From the NCBI RefSeq assembly GCF_900142925.1, contig NZ_FRCN01000002.1:496001-560000 (forward strand): a DNA stretch of 64,000 bases. The letters are read 5' to 3'. The stretch is from Chitinophaga sp. CF418 (lineage in GTDB: Bacteria; Bacteroidota; Bacteroidia; Chitinophagales; Chitinophagaceae). Made by a program: the position numbers and the translations under genes. Below, in pieces: positions 51,490-60,062 of the stretch (its first letter is position 1; every line of letters begins with the position of its first letter). The notes under the pieces are model-generated. The model was not told where the DNA came from. It made no database searches and was given only the letters and a program-made list of their open reading frames with translations.

Positions 51490-51741
51490 TTAGTTCTTGT
51501 GGATCAGGAATTCGAATGGTCTTGCCTTGCGGTTCTTTAACAGATTTTCTTTATCTGTTTTAGTGTGCGCAAAACGTTGATTATACACGTTGGCAACCTC
51601 AATAATCGGGATTATGCCGTCCAGTGTATCATGTTGATCCACAATGTTCATGATGCGGGACACCTGTGAAGAAAAATTAGAACTCCACTCTTCAGTAAAT
51701 TTGTGCATCAGTAGCAGCTCGCGATTGGCGTTGGTTTTCAT
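51490..51741 (-). CDS. hypothetical 83-residue protein
   Basis: Small soluble protein, MKTNANRELLLMHKFTEEWSSNF..., with an amphipathic central helix and a basic C-terminus (ENLLKNRKARPFEFLIHKN). A 66-codon plus-strand frame overlaps it (51340-51540), but that one has poor composition. I favour the minus-strand frame because its residue pattern is ordinary and its ATG is well placed. No known family. Confidence 0.55.
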   Translation of the reverse strand: MKTNANRELLLMHKFTEEWSSNFSSQVSRIMNIVDQHDTLDGIIPIIEVANVYNQRFAHTKTDKENLLKNRKARPFEFLIHKN

Positions 51742-51935
51742 AGGACTTAAGGGTGTTTACGGATTTGTGAATTTTAGTTCTTCGGCTTCTTACTTTCTTA
51801 AAAAATGACTTTTATGGAATAAGTAAGTTGGCATAGGATTATTGATACCAAAATTGGATTTTATCTAGCAGAAAGCAATACTACTTCTGTGTAATTTTTG
51901 TCAAAGTGATACTTATTTCTCCTCAAATTGATACT

Positions 51936-51971
51936 AAAAGAGCAAGTGTAACGACACTTGCTCTCTTTTAT
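51936..51971 (-). terminator. terminator of the asd gene
   Basis: GAGCAAGTGT pairs with ACACTTGCTC around a 4-nt loop, with TTTTAG following on the minus strand and TCTTTTATT on the plus strand. It lies about 75 nt past the asd stop and is probably bidirectional. Confidence 0.85.
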
Positions 51972-52041
51972 TGTAGAAAATCGTTTATTCGTTCGCGAAA
52001 AGATCCTTTTAAGGGTCAATCCGGTCCTTAAATGTTGTCAC

Positions 52042-53031
52042 TCAGATCCATTTCTGTGCATGCAGGTACTCCGCTATCTGAACAGCGTTGGTTGCAGCAC
52101 CTTTACGCAGGTTATCTGCCACGATCCACATATTCAGGGTCTTTTCCTGTGTTTCATCACGACGAAGACGGCCTACAAACACTTCATCCTTCTCATGTGC
52201 ATCTTTCGGCATCGGATACAGCTGTTTGGAAGGATCATCCACCACGATTACACCAGATGTTTTCTCCAGTATCGCACGAACGTCAGCCAGTTCATATTCT
52301 TTATCGAAGGCAACGTTCACAGATTCACTGTGACCGCCTATTACTGGTATACGTACAGTTGTAGCTGTTACGCGGATGTTTTCATCTCCCATGATCTTAA
52401 TGGTTTCTTTCACCATCTTCATTTCCTCTTTCGTGTAACCGTTATCGAGAAATACATCGATCTGTGGGATCACGTTCAGGTCTATGCGATGCGCATAGGC
52501 TTTTTCTCCTTCCACACCCTTACGCTCATTCATCAGCTGATCTACCGCTTTTACACCGGTACCTGTTACTGATTGGTAAGTAGATACCACCACACGATTG
52601 ATCTTGTACTTCTCATGTAAAGGATTCAGCACAAGCACCATCTGAATGGTAGAGCAGTTTGGATTGGCAATGATCTTATCTTCCGGTGTCAATGTCTTAC
52701 CATTGATCTCAGGCACCACCAGTTTTTTGGTGGGGTCCATTCTCCATGCAGAAGAGTTGTCGATCACAGTAATACCTGCCGCTGCAAATTTTGGCGCCCA
52801 TTCCAGGGAAGTACTGCCACCAGCGGAGAACAGCGCAACATCCGGCTTCATGGAAATTGCCGTATCTGCATTCACCACCTTATAAGGCTTACCCTTAAAT
52901 GTTACTTCCTTACCAACAGACTTCTCAGACGCCACGGGAATCAGTTCTGTAACCGGAAAATTTCTTTCGGTCAATACTTGTAACATTTTTGAGCCTACCA
53001 GCCCGGTAGCTCCTACTACGGCAACTTTCAT
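52042..53031 (-). CDS. asd: aspartate-semialdehyde dehydrogenase
   Basis: 329-residue NADPH-dependent enzyme. It reduces aspartyl phosphate to aspartate semialdehyde for lysine/diaminopimelate, threonine and methionine synthesis. The N-terminal nucleotide site is VGATGLVGSKMLQVL. The catalytic Cys is in IANPNCSTIQMV (about residue 127). The substrate region includes VSTYQSVTGTGVKAVDQL, and a His in IGGHSESVNV is the expected catalytic base. Single gene with a good promoter on its own strand. Confidence 0.97.
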   Translation of the reverse strand: MKVAVVGATGLVGSKMLQVLTERNFPVTELIPVASEKSVGKEVTFKGKPYKVVNADTAISMKPDVALFSAGGSTSLEWAPKFAAAGITVIDNSSAWRMDPTKKLVVPEINGKTLTPEDKIIANPNCSTIQMVLVLNPLHEKYKINRVVVSTYQSVTGTGVKAVDQLMNERKGVEGEKAYAHRIDLNVIPQIDVFLDNGYTKEEMKMVKETIKIMGDENIRVTATTVRIPVIGGHSESVNVAFDKEYELADVRAILEKTSGVIVVDDPSKQLYPMPKDAHEKDEVFVGRLRRDETQEKTLNMWIVADNLRKGAATNAVQIAEYLHAQKWI

Positions 53032-53060
53032 TGTTTTTACATTTTAAATTTTTGGAAATG

Positions 53061-53091
53061 CAAATTTAACACAACCTGTGCGGTTTTCAAT
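53061..53091 (-). promoter_or_regulatory. asd promoter
   Basis: On the minus strand TAAATTTG (53068-53061) matches the -7 element, with ATTG in place of TTTG at the -33 position (53091-53088) at 19-nt spacing. Transcription would start about 20-25 nt before the ATG. AGCCAGAA/TTCTGGCT (53097-53131) forms an inverted repeat just upstream. Confidence 0.65.
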
Positions 53092-53153
53092 GTATAAGCC
53101 AGAATCATAGAAATTCACTAAATTTCTGGCTAAACCAACCTACTTTTTTAGAC

Positions 53154-55742
53154 ATGCGTATTTCCATTGTTTGTGCATGCCTGCTCCTGCAGGCCTTATT
53201 CTCATTCGCACAAGTGAGAGAACAATTTGATTATCAAAGCATTAATGACGCAGTTTCCTGGAAAGGCACAGATACTGCCTGGCGGATAGAAAATGGCCGT
53301 CTGAAAAGCCATTTGCAGCGGCAAAGCAGTAGTTTCCATATCGCTACGCCATCCTCACTGGCCCGCAATGCAATATGGGAATGGTGGCTGCAACTGGATT
53401 TCAACACTTCTTCCCTTAATTATGTGGACGTCTTTCTTACAGCAGATAGCGCAAACCTGCAGGGAACCGGCGTCAGAGGGTATTTTGTCCGCATAGGCAA
53501 TACAAAAGATGAAGTGTGCCTGTACAGGAAAGACGGCAGCGCAGCACCCGTCCTGCTGATAGACGGCCGTGACGGGATCACCAATCATACTTCCACAAAA
53601 CTGAAGATCAGAGTGACCCGGAAGGACAATGAGTGGGAACTGTGGGTCGATGAAAAGGCCGATGGTACTGCTTTTGCCCGCGAGGGTACTGCCACTGATC
53701 ATATGTATAATACTTCGCATTTCATGGGATTTGTGGTACGTCAGTCTACTGCATCCTTCTTTGGGCGCCACTATTTTGACGATGTGTTGATCACGCCTAT
53801 CGTAACAGATACAACACCGCCTGCCTTAAGCTCATATCACCTGCGCGATAACCGTACGCTCACATTATGTTTCAGTGAAACGCTGGATAGCGCTATTCTC
53901 TCCCGGCCGGAACATTTCCGCTTATCTGTTCCAGGTAATGCGCCTGACAGCATCTGGCAGGATAGCAGCCGGCCTTCCTGTCTGCATGTACAATTCCAGA
54001 ATGTTTTTCCCAACGGCGACAGTTGCCGTTTGTTTATGGATGGAGTAAGGGACCCTTCCGGGAATGTCATGGAGCCGGCTACAGTGGCCCTTTTGTATTA
54101 TACCAGCAGTGGTTATGACGTACTTATTCACGAATTCCTGCCAAGAGCTTTGCGTTCCGCCGGTTTATTACCTGCCCGCTTTGTAGAACTGAAGAACAAT
54201 AGCCCTTATGGCTTACAACTGAAAGGCTGGCAGATCGGGAATAGCAGCCGGGAGGCCTCCTTGCCGGAATACCTGCTGCCGCCCGGAGGTTTACTGGTGG
54301 TCTGTGATAAAGGAAATACTGACCTGTTCCCCGCTGACATCCCCATCCTGGGTATCAGCAGTTTTCCAGCCCCTGGCGATAGTGATATCATCACACTGCG
54401 CAATGACAATGGAAACCTGGTACATGCCGTCGCCTATGACCGTAGCTGGTATGGCAATCCGGTAAAGGAAAGAGGTGGTTGGAGCCTGGAAATGACTGAC
54501 ACTAACTGGCCCTGTGCGGGTAGCAGCAACTGGAAACCGTCTACCGCTCCACAAGGTGGGACTCCCGGCAGGCCCAATACTGTAACGGGAACAGGGGCAA
54601 TGCCTCCTCCGGTGTTGCTGGTAAAGGCTTTCCCGCCAGATACCATGACGGTGAACCTGTCGTTCAATGGTATTATGGATAGCCTTGAAGTGACAGCGCC
54701 GGCGCATTTTGAGTTCGGGCCTTCATTGCCGGTTGCTGGTATCACTGCTCATCCTCCCTTGTTTAATAATATATCTGTTAGCCTGACAACTCCCTTGTTA
54801 CCCAACACCGTCTATACAGTGGCGGTATCTGGTATAAAGGATTGCACGGGTCAGGAAGTGACCACTGCCGGTGATATCGCCTTTGCCCGGGTCAGTACAG
54901 CGGATAGCTTTGATATCGTGATCAATGAAATATTATATGATCCTGTTTCCGGTGTGCCAGAATTTGTCGAGATCTATAACAGAAGCCCGAAAGCGGTGGA
55001 CCTGTCCCACCTGTACCTGGCCAGAAGGAAAGAGGATGAACAGCTGGACGCCCCTGTCGCCTTAGGCGAGCAGGCTTTGTTATTACTATCCGGCGGCTAC
55101 GCTGTCTTTACCACAGCACCACAGGCCTTGTGTACATATTACGATTGTCTGCAGGCGGCAACTATTTATAAAATAAACCTGCCTGCCTTAATAAATGAAG
55201 AAGGTACGATTGTACTCTTAAATGAGAGTGGGCAGATATTAGATGAACTGCATTATTTTGACAAGATGCATATGGCATTAGCTGACAATACCCGGGGTGT
55301 TTCCCTGGAACGTTTGCAGCCGGACGGGCGTACACAGGATAAGTATAACTGGCACTCTGCCGCGGCCGCTGTGAAATATGCCACCCCGGGCTATCGTAAT
55401 TCGCAGCAACTACCGGTTGTAGAAGTGCAAGGCGATCTGACGGTGCAGCCAGCCGTTTTTTCTCCTGACAATGACGGCCTGGAAGATCTTGCCGTAGTCA
55501 GATATAATTTTCCAGGGCCGGGTTATATTATAAATGTCACGATTTTTGATGCAGAGGGCAGGCCGGTAAGATACCTGGAAAAGAACACCTTATTGCCGGC
55601 CTCAGGATATATGACCTGGAATGGCCGGGGAGAATCGAACCGCGAGCTGATATCAGGAATATACGTCATCTTTGCGGAGGCTTTTAATGCCGAAGGAAAG
55701 GTCAGACATTGGAAATTGCCTATAGTACTGGGAAGAAGGTAG
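53154..55742 (+). CDS. lamin-tail-domain secreted protein with Big-type and C-terminal sorting-like domains
   Basis: 862-residue exported protein. Signal peptide ends SFAQ. An N-terminal concanavalin-like region (about 20-220) is followed by a Big_5-like Ig domain (about 222-325; DTTPPALSSYHLRDNRTLTLCFSETLDS), lamin-tail domain 1 (about 325-450; LIHEFLPRALR, GWQIGNSSREASLPEYLLPPGG), a second Ig domain (about 485-580), and lamin-tail domain 2 (about 585-700; IVINEILYDPVSGVPEFVEIYNRS). A FlgD-like/CHU_C-like C-terminus (about 765-862; FSPDNDGLEDLAVVRYNFP...SGIYVIFAEAF) follows. Probably secreted by T9SS. Role unknown. Confidence 0.88.
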   Translation: MRISIVCACLLLQALFSFAQVREQFDYQSINDAVSWKGTDTAWRIENGRLKSHLQRQSSSFHIATPSSLARNAIWEWWLQLDFNTSSLNYVDVFLTADSANLQGTGVRGYFVRIGNTKDEVCLYRKDGSAAPVLLIDGRDGITNHTSTKLKIRVTRKDNEWELWVDEKADGTAFAREGTATDHMYNTSHFMGFVVRQSTASFFGRHYFDDVLITPIVTDTTPPALSSYHLRDNRTLTLCFSETLDSAILSRPEHFRLSVPGNAPDSIWQDSSRPSCLHVQFQNVFPNGDSCRLFMDGVRDPSGNVMEPATVALLYYTSSGYDVLIHEFLPRALRSAGLLPARFVELKNNSPYGLQLKGWQIGNSSREASLPEYLLPPGGLLVVCDKGNTDLFPADIPILGISSFPAPGDSDIITLRNDNGNLVHAVAYDRSWYGNPVKERGGWSLEMTDTNWPCAGSSNWKPSTAPQGGTPGRPNTVTGTGAMPPPVLLVKAFPPDTMTVNLSFNGIMDSLEVTAPAHFEFGPSLPVAGITAHPPLFNNISVSLTTPLLPNTVYTVAVSGIKDCTGQEVTTAGDIAFARVSTADSFDIVINEILYDPVSGVPEFVEIYNRSPKAVDLSHLYLARRKEDEQLDAPVALGEQALLLLSGGYAVFTTAPQALCTYYDCLQAATIYKINLPALINEEGTIVLLNESGQILDELHYFDKMHMALADNTRGVSLERLQPDGRTQDKYNWHSAAAAVKYATPGYRNSQQLPVVEVQGDLTVQPAVFSPDNDGLEDLAVVRYNFPGPGYIINVTIFDAEGRPVRYLEKNTLLPASGYMTWNGRGESNRELISGIYVIFAEAFNAEGKVRHWKLPIVLGRR

Positions 55743-55818
55743 ATTAGTTGATTATGTCAAAAAAAAAGCTTGATCGGGGCAATTATTAATAATAATTAAG
55801 CCGGCAGCCGGATTCCAA

Positions 55819-55849
55819 TTTGTCGGATAGAAACGATTTTTTATATTTG
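55819..55849 (+). promoter_or_regulatory. promoter of the DUF5606 gene
   Basis: TTTG (55819-55822), exactly 19 nt, then TATATTTG (55842-55849) is a perfect fit to the Bacteroidota consensus, ending 20 nt before the ATG. Confidence 0.85.
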
Positions 55850-55869
55850 CGCTTCTTAAAAATTTGAAC

Positions 55870-56526
55870 ATGCAGTATAGAGAAATAGTTGCAGTAACCG
55901 GTTTGGGTGGTTTGTTTCAATTGATTGCCAGCAAACAGGATGGCGCTATCGTAAGATCTCTGGAAGACAAGAGCACTAAATTCGTGAGCTCCCGTGTCCA
56001 TAATTTTACTCCGCTGGAAAGTATTGAGGTATTTACTACCGGAGACAATGTGAACCTGGCCGAGGTATTTAAGGCCATGCAGGACCAGGAAGCCCAGACA
56101 GCCCCGGTTGATTCCAAGGCTGATAATAATGCTATCAAGTCTTACTTTAAAAGCGTGTTCCCTACTTTTGACGAGGAAAGGGTTTACGTCAGCGATATGA
56201 AGAAGATGGTAAAATGGTATGCCATCCTCAAGAGCAATGATCTGCTGAAATTTGACGAAGTAGCTGAAGAAGGTCAGGAAGGAGCAGCTCTTGCCGCAGA
56301 TGCTACCCCTGCTCCTGAAGCTGAAGTAGAAAAACCAGCTAAGAAAGCTGCTAAACCTAAAAAGGCAGCCGCTAAGGATGCTGATGATGAGGTGGCAACT
56401 GAAGAGGCGCCTGCTGAAAAAGCGCCTAAGAAAGCTAAGGCAAAGAAAGAAGAAGCACCTGCTGCTGAAGGAGAAGAAGCTCCTAAGAAAAAGGCTGCTC
56501 CTAAAAAGAAGAAAACAGAAGAATAG
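55870..56526 (+). CDS. DUF5606-domain protein with lysine/alanine-rich tail
   Basis: 218-residue protein. The N-terminal DUF5606 domain (about 1-140) reads QYREIVAVTGLGGLFQLIASKQDGAIVRSLEDKSTKFVSSR...VYVSDMKKMVKWYAILKSNDLL. A low-complexity tail (about 145-218) of Ala, Lys, Pro and Glu follows, with KKAAKPKKAAAKDAD-type repeats resembling histone-H1-like or nucleic-acid-binding tails. I start at ATG 55870; the promoter is well placed for this. The domain is common in Bacteroidota and its function is not known. Confidence 0.9.
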   Translation: MQYREIVAVTGLGGLFQLIASKQDGAIVRSLEDKSTKFVSSRVHNFTPLESIEVFTTGDNVNLAEVFKAMQDQEAQTAPVDSKADNNAIKSYFKSVFPTFDEERVYVSDMKKMVKWYAILKSNDLLKFDEVAEEGQEGAALAADATPAPEAEVEKPAKKAAKPKKAAAKDADDEVATEEAPAEKAPKKAKAKKEEAPAAEGEEAPKKKAAPKKKKTEE

Positions 56527-56548
56527 TCTCTATTCTTACCTTATAATG

Positions 56549-56589
56549 CCAGACGCTGCGTGTTCAAACATACAGCGTCTGGTTTTTTT
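56549..56589 (+). terminator. terminator of the DUF5606 gene
   Basis: CCAGACGCTG pairs with CAGCGTCTGG around 14 nt and is followed by TTTTTTT. Confidence 0.92.
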
Positions 56590-56749
56590 ATGCCCGTACT
56601 TTAATAATCAATCTCCCGTACTTCCTCCTGCCAAATTCCAGTCATTGCATATTTATTAAATGTGCATCTATATTATTAGTTAAATAGTTACAAAGTAAGG
56701 TTTTCATATAATCTTTGTAAGGACGCTACTATAGTGTGTTTTCGGAGAT

Positions 56750-56839
56750 AACCCATATATAACCCATATATAAGCCATATTTAACCCATATATAATCCAT
56801 ATCTAAAAGGTATGGGTTATATATGGGTTATATATGGGG
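56750..56839. repeat. 11-bp tandem repeat that folds back on itself
   Basis: Five head-to-tail copies of AACCCATATAT (56750-56804; copies 3 and 5 diverged), a short AAAAGGT centre, then two and a half copies in inverted orientation (ATGGGTTATAT, 56812-56839). In single-stranded form this gives a long AT-rich hairpin or cruciform, with a period of about one helical turn. Confidence 0.85.
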
Positions 56840-56989
56840 AAGTAATAGTTCAACTATGAATTATAGTAAGGAAACCTTCGAAGTAAAGAAGGGGTAGAAC
56901 CCTTATCGACGCGGATTAGATACTCATTTTTAAAGATTACTGTCTTTGTGCGCTCATGACTTTGGCGCATAATTTCTTATTTTAGTAGA

Positions 56990-58714
56990 ATGAAGACTTT
57001 AGACGCAAATATTGAGAAGCAGCCACGTAAGCTGTTGCCGGAGAACTTTACGGTAACAACGTGGGACGCATTGCAGCCTTATTTTGAAGAGCTGCAGCAA
57101 CGGCCGTTGACCCGCGTGGCAGACCTGGAACAATGGCTGAAAGATATCAGTGAGCTGGAGGCTGTCATCAGTGAAGATGCCTGCTGGAGACAGATACGCA
57201 TGACCTGCGATACGACTGATAAGTCGCTGGAAGAAGCATTTGCCTATTTCTGCATGGAGATACAGCCTAAGCTGCAGCCTTATGCAGATGCGCTGAATAA
57301 AAAATTACTGGCCAGTGAATGGGTGAAAGACCTGGACCAGGCGCTATATGCCACTTACCTGCGTAATGTGCGGAAACAGGTAAAACTATTCCGGGAAGAA
57401 AACGTGCCCATACTGGCAGAACTGAGTGTGCAGTCGCAACAATATGGCGCTATTGCAGGTAAAATGACCGTTACGGTGAACGGACAGGAATACACCCTGC
57501 AGCAGGCCGCCCGTTTCCTGGAGAGCAGTGACCGTGCGCTGAGGGAGGAAGTATTTACTAAAACTGCCAACCGCCGCCTGGAAGATAAGGATACCCTGGA
57601 CCAGCTTTATACTGCGCTTGTGCAAAAAAGGGATCAGGTAGGAAAGAATGCCGGTTTTGAGAACTACCGGGATTATAAGTTTGAAGACCTGGGCCGGTTT
57701 GATTATACCAAAGAGGATTGTTTCCAGTTCCATACCGCTATCAGGGAGCATATCCTGCCCCTGGTAAAAAGCCTGCAGGAAAAACAGCGTAAGAAACTGG
57801 GCCTGGATGTGCTGAAGCCCTGGGATTCGGATGCAGAGCCGGTGGGTATTAAACCGCTCGAACCTTTCCAGACGGGAGAGGAACTGGTAAATAAGGCTAT
57901 AGAATGCTTTGATGAGCTGGGGCCATTCTTTGGTAATTGTCTGAGGGTGATGCAGAAAATGGGTCGCCTTGACCTGGAAAGCCGTAAAGGGAAAGCCCCT
58001 GGTGGTTATAACTGTCCGCTGGCAGAAACCGGAGTGCCTTTCATCTTTATGAATGCTGCCGGCCAGATGAAAGACCTGACCACGATGGTACATGAGGGTG
58101 GCCATGCGGTACATTCCTTCCTGAGCCATGACCTGTCACTCAGCGCCTTTAAGGAATACCCGATGGAGATAGCAGAAGTGGCGAGTATGAGTATGGAGCT
58201 GTTCACCATGGACACCTGGAATATCTTTTTCAGTGATGCGGAAGAGCTGCGCAGGGCTAAACTGCAACAGCTGGAGCGCGCTATCGTGATCTTCCCATGG
58301 ATCGCCACAATTGATAAATTCCAGCATTGGGTGTATGAAAACCCGCAACATACTGTAGAGGAACGTACCGCTAACTGGAACAGGATCCAGGATGAGTTTT
58401 CCACCGGTGTGGTTGACTGGAGTGGCTGGGAATCATACAGGTCTATCGGCTGGCAACGGCAACTGCACCTGTTTGAAGTACCTTTCTATTACATAGAGTA
58501 TGGCATTGCTCAGCTAGGGGCTATCGCGATGTGGAAACAGTATAAAGAGAACAAGCAACAGGCCCTGGATAACTATGTAAATGCGCTTAGCCTGGGAAGT
58601 ACCCGTACCCTGCCTGAATTGTATAAGGCTGCAGGCATCCGGTTTGACTTCTCTCCCGCGTATGTGAAAGAGCTGGCGGAGTTTGTTCAGAAAGAGATCG
58701 ACAAGATCAGCTGA
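56990..58714 (+). CDS. M3-family oligoendopeptidase
   Basis: 574-residue cytoplasmic zinc peptidase (PepF-like branch of M3) that cleaves short peptides. The zinc site is MVHEGGHAVHSF (HExxH; about residues 367-378), with the third ligand Glu in EIAEVASMSMELF. The N-terminal helical half includes FREENVPILAELSVQSQQYG, and the C-terminal substrate region has YYIEYGIAQLGAIAMWKQYKEN. The intergenic DNA upstream has no exact promoter box and holds the 11-bp repeat. It ends in a shared 29-bp terminator stem. Confidence 0.95.
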   Translation: MKTLDANIEKQPRKLLPENFTVTTWDALQPYFEELQQRPLTRVADLEQWLKDISELEAVISEDACWRQIRMTCDTTDKSLEEAFAYFCMEIQPKLQPYADALNKKLLASEWVKDLDQALYATYLRNVRKQVKLFREENVPILAELSVQSQQYGAIAGKMTVTVNGQEYTLQQAARFLESSDRALREEVFTKTANRRLEDKDTLDQLYTALVQKRDQVGKNAGFENYRDYKFEDLGRFDYTKEDCFQFHTAIREHILPLVKSLQEKQRKKLGLDVLKPWDSDAEPVGIKPLEPFQTGEELVNKAIECFDELGPFFGNCLRVMQKMGRLDLESRKGKAPGGYNCPLAETGVPFIFMNAAGQMKDLTTMVHEGGHAVHSFLSHDLSLSAFKEYPMEIAEVASMSMELFTMDTWNIFFSDAEELRRAKLQQLERAIVIFPWIATIDKFQHWVYENPQHTVEERTANWNRIQDEFSTGVVDWSGWESYRSIGWQRQLHLFEVPFYYIEYGIAQLGAIAMWKQYKENKQQALDNYVNALSLGSTRTLPELYKAAGIRFDFSPAYVKELAEFVQKEIDKIS

Positions 58715-58721
58715 TATCAGC

Positions 58722-58784
58722 ATCAGGGATAGAAACTAAAAATGCAGCGAAGGCCTCGCTGCATTTTTAGTTTCTATCCCTGAT
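58722..58784. terminator. 29-bp perfect bidirectional terminator
   Basis: Arms 58722-58750 and 58756-58784 are exactly complementary over 29 bp with a 5-nt loop (AGGCC). The stem contains TAAAAATG/CATTTTTA, giving T runs in both directions. It separates the convergent M3 peptidase and Fur-family genes with 7 and 5 nt to spare. Confidence 0.92.
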
Positions 58785-58789
58785 CAATA

Positions 58790-59218
58790 TTATCTGCATT
58801 GTTTACACACCCCGCTTACCACTACATCCACATTATGGATGGCGTAACCTTTCGGCAAATGGATCTCAGGTACATCTGTGTCCTCAAGACAGGTAGTAGC
58901 GCCACATTCTTCACATTTGAAATGTACATGGTGATCGTGATGGTCATGTTCCGAGCAGTCCGATTTACAGAGTGCATAGCGGATCGAGGTATCGGTGGTA
59001 GGGATGCTATGGATGATCCCTTTATCGAGAAATGTCTGTAGGGTGCGGTAAACTGTCACACGGTCAAAAGTCTGACCAGCCAGCTTTTCAAAGCTGCTAT
59101 GTTCAAGCGCGCCATTGCTGTTCATGAACAGCTCCAATATCTTCACACGGGTATCTGTGATGCTGAGCTTACTGGCCCGGAGCAATTCAGTGATACTTAC
59201 TTTGTTCTTGTTGTTCAT
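58790..59218 (-). CDS. Fur-family metal/peroxide-responsive regulator
   Basis: 142-residue Fur-family repressor. The N-terminal winged helix is about residues 8-85 (LLRASKLSITDTRVKILELFMNSNGALEHSSFEKLAGQTFDRVTVYRTLQTFLDKGIIHSI). A metal-binding half follows with His-rich SEHDHHDHHVHFKCEECG and a second Cys pair CKQC at the end. Two CxxC motifs suggest a structural Zn site. Zur, PerR or Fur specificity cannot be fixed by eye. It follows the SCO1-like gene by 16 nt on the same strand, so they are probably co-transcribed. Confidence 0.9.
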   Translation of the reverse strand: MNNKNKVSITELLRASKLSITDTRVKILELFMNSNGALEHSSFEKLAGQTFDRVTVYRTLQTFLDKGIIHSIPTTDTSIRYALCKSDCSEHDHHDHHVHFKCEECGATTCLEDTDVPEIHLPKGYAIHNVDVVVSGVCKQCR

Positions 59219-59234
59219 GATAAAATAAGATAAG

Positions 59235-59867
59235 TTACTTTTCTTCCTTTAACAACCGGGATATGTCTGAGATCATTTTGTCCACGTCAGGTTTTTTGGT
59301 TCCTTCATAGAGTCCTCTTACGCGTCCTTCCCCATCTACGAGGGCAAACCATTGCGTGTGCACAAAATCTTCATCTCCCGTGTAGGTGCCGTCATCCACC
59401 ATATATCCGGCTCTTGCTAATTTATATAGTTCCTTCTTGGTACCTGTCAGGAACCACCAGTTTTTAGGATCAGCACCGTGTTCTTCTGCATATTGCTTTA
59501 GCACAGGAACACTGTCTGTTTCGGGGTCCACGGTATGGGATAATATACGGAATCGGGGCTCGTCTTTATAGGTGGCGTATACTTTTGTCATGTTGGCATT
59601 CATCTTCGGACAGATGCCGGTACAGGTAGTGAAAAAGTATTCTGCTACATATATTTTTCCTTCTACGTCCTTGTTGGTAATGGTCTTCCCTTCCTGGTTC
59701 GTAAATGAAAATCCGCCAACCATATGACCATTGGTACCTAATATGGGTAATTTCTCTTCTCCGAAGAAGCTGCCTTGCTCACCCTTGATCACGTATCCTG
59801 AATAACCCAGAAAGGCGATAGCCAGGAGCGTGAAGAATACAATATAGAACACATTCTTTTTAGACAT
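59235..59867 (-). CDS. SCO1/SenC-family copper chaperone-like protein
   Basis: 210-residue membrane-anchored thioredoxin-fold protein. One N-terminal helix (about 5-25) is followed by the copper-site motif FFTTCTGICPKMNANM (CxxxC), a downstream His in FVHTQWFALVDGEGR, and FRILSHTVDPETDSVPVLKQYAEEHGA. Role: delivering copper to, or keeping thiols reduced in, cytochrome c oxidase (CuA site). I use ATG 59867 because the promoter box at 59889-59896 leaves almost no leader for the ATG at 59879. The nearby alternative complex III genes fit a respiratory role. Confidence 0.93.
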   Translation of the reverse strand: MSKKNVFYIVFFTLLAIAFLGYSGYVIKGEQGSFFGEEKLPILGTNGHMVGGFSFTNQEGKTITNKDVEGKIYVAEYFFTTCTGICPKMNANMTKVYATYKDEPRFRILSHTVDPETDSVPVLKQYAEEHGADPKNWWFLTGTKKELYKLARAGYMVDDGTYTGDEDFVHTQWFALVDGEGRVRGLYEGTKKPDVDKMISDISRLLKEEK

Positions 59868-59888
59868 AATGCCAGTCATTTTACTTTA

Positions 59889-59896
59889 CAAAGGTA
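59889..59896 (-). promoter_or_regulatory. candidate -7 box of the SCO1-fur operon
   Basis: On the minus strand TACCTTTG fits TAnnTTTG, 22 nt before ATG 59867. No exact -33 match. Confidence 0.55.
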
Positions 59897-59945
59897 GTAC
59901 ACAATTAGCTAAATATGATTATGAAACAATGTTGCATAAAAAGAC

Positions 59946-60062
59946 TAACTTTGTTTTAACACACTCCCTGTTATTCAGGGGGACATAGACTAACAAGGTT
60001 TTACGCATACATAGATTAGGGTAAACAAAGTGCTGTGCCGTTTGGGTGCGGCACTTGTTTTT
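59946..60062 (+). ncRNA. candidate small RNA, or bidirectional terminator with chance promoter
   Basis: On the plus strand a TAACTTTG box (59946-59953) is followed by a CCCTG-TTATT-CAGGG hairpin (about 59969-59984). A 12-pair hairpin, AAGTGCTGTGCC / GGTGCGGCACTT (60029-60057), follows with six T residues after it. No plus-strand gene is here. The last hairpin also serves as terminator for the minus-strand beta-barrel gene that ends at 60062. No -33 box. Confidence 0.3.

Noticed and set aside
51340..51540. Plus-strand 66-codon frame after the DUF2461 gene
   Set aside because: Overlaps the more convincing minus-strand 83-codon frame and has no recognisable features.
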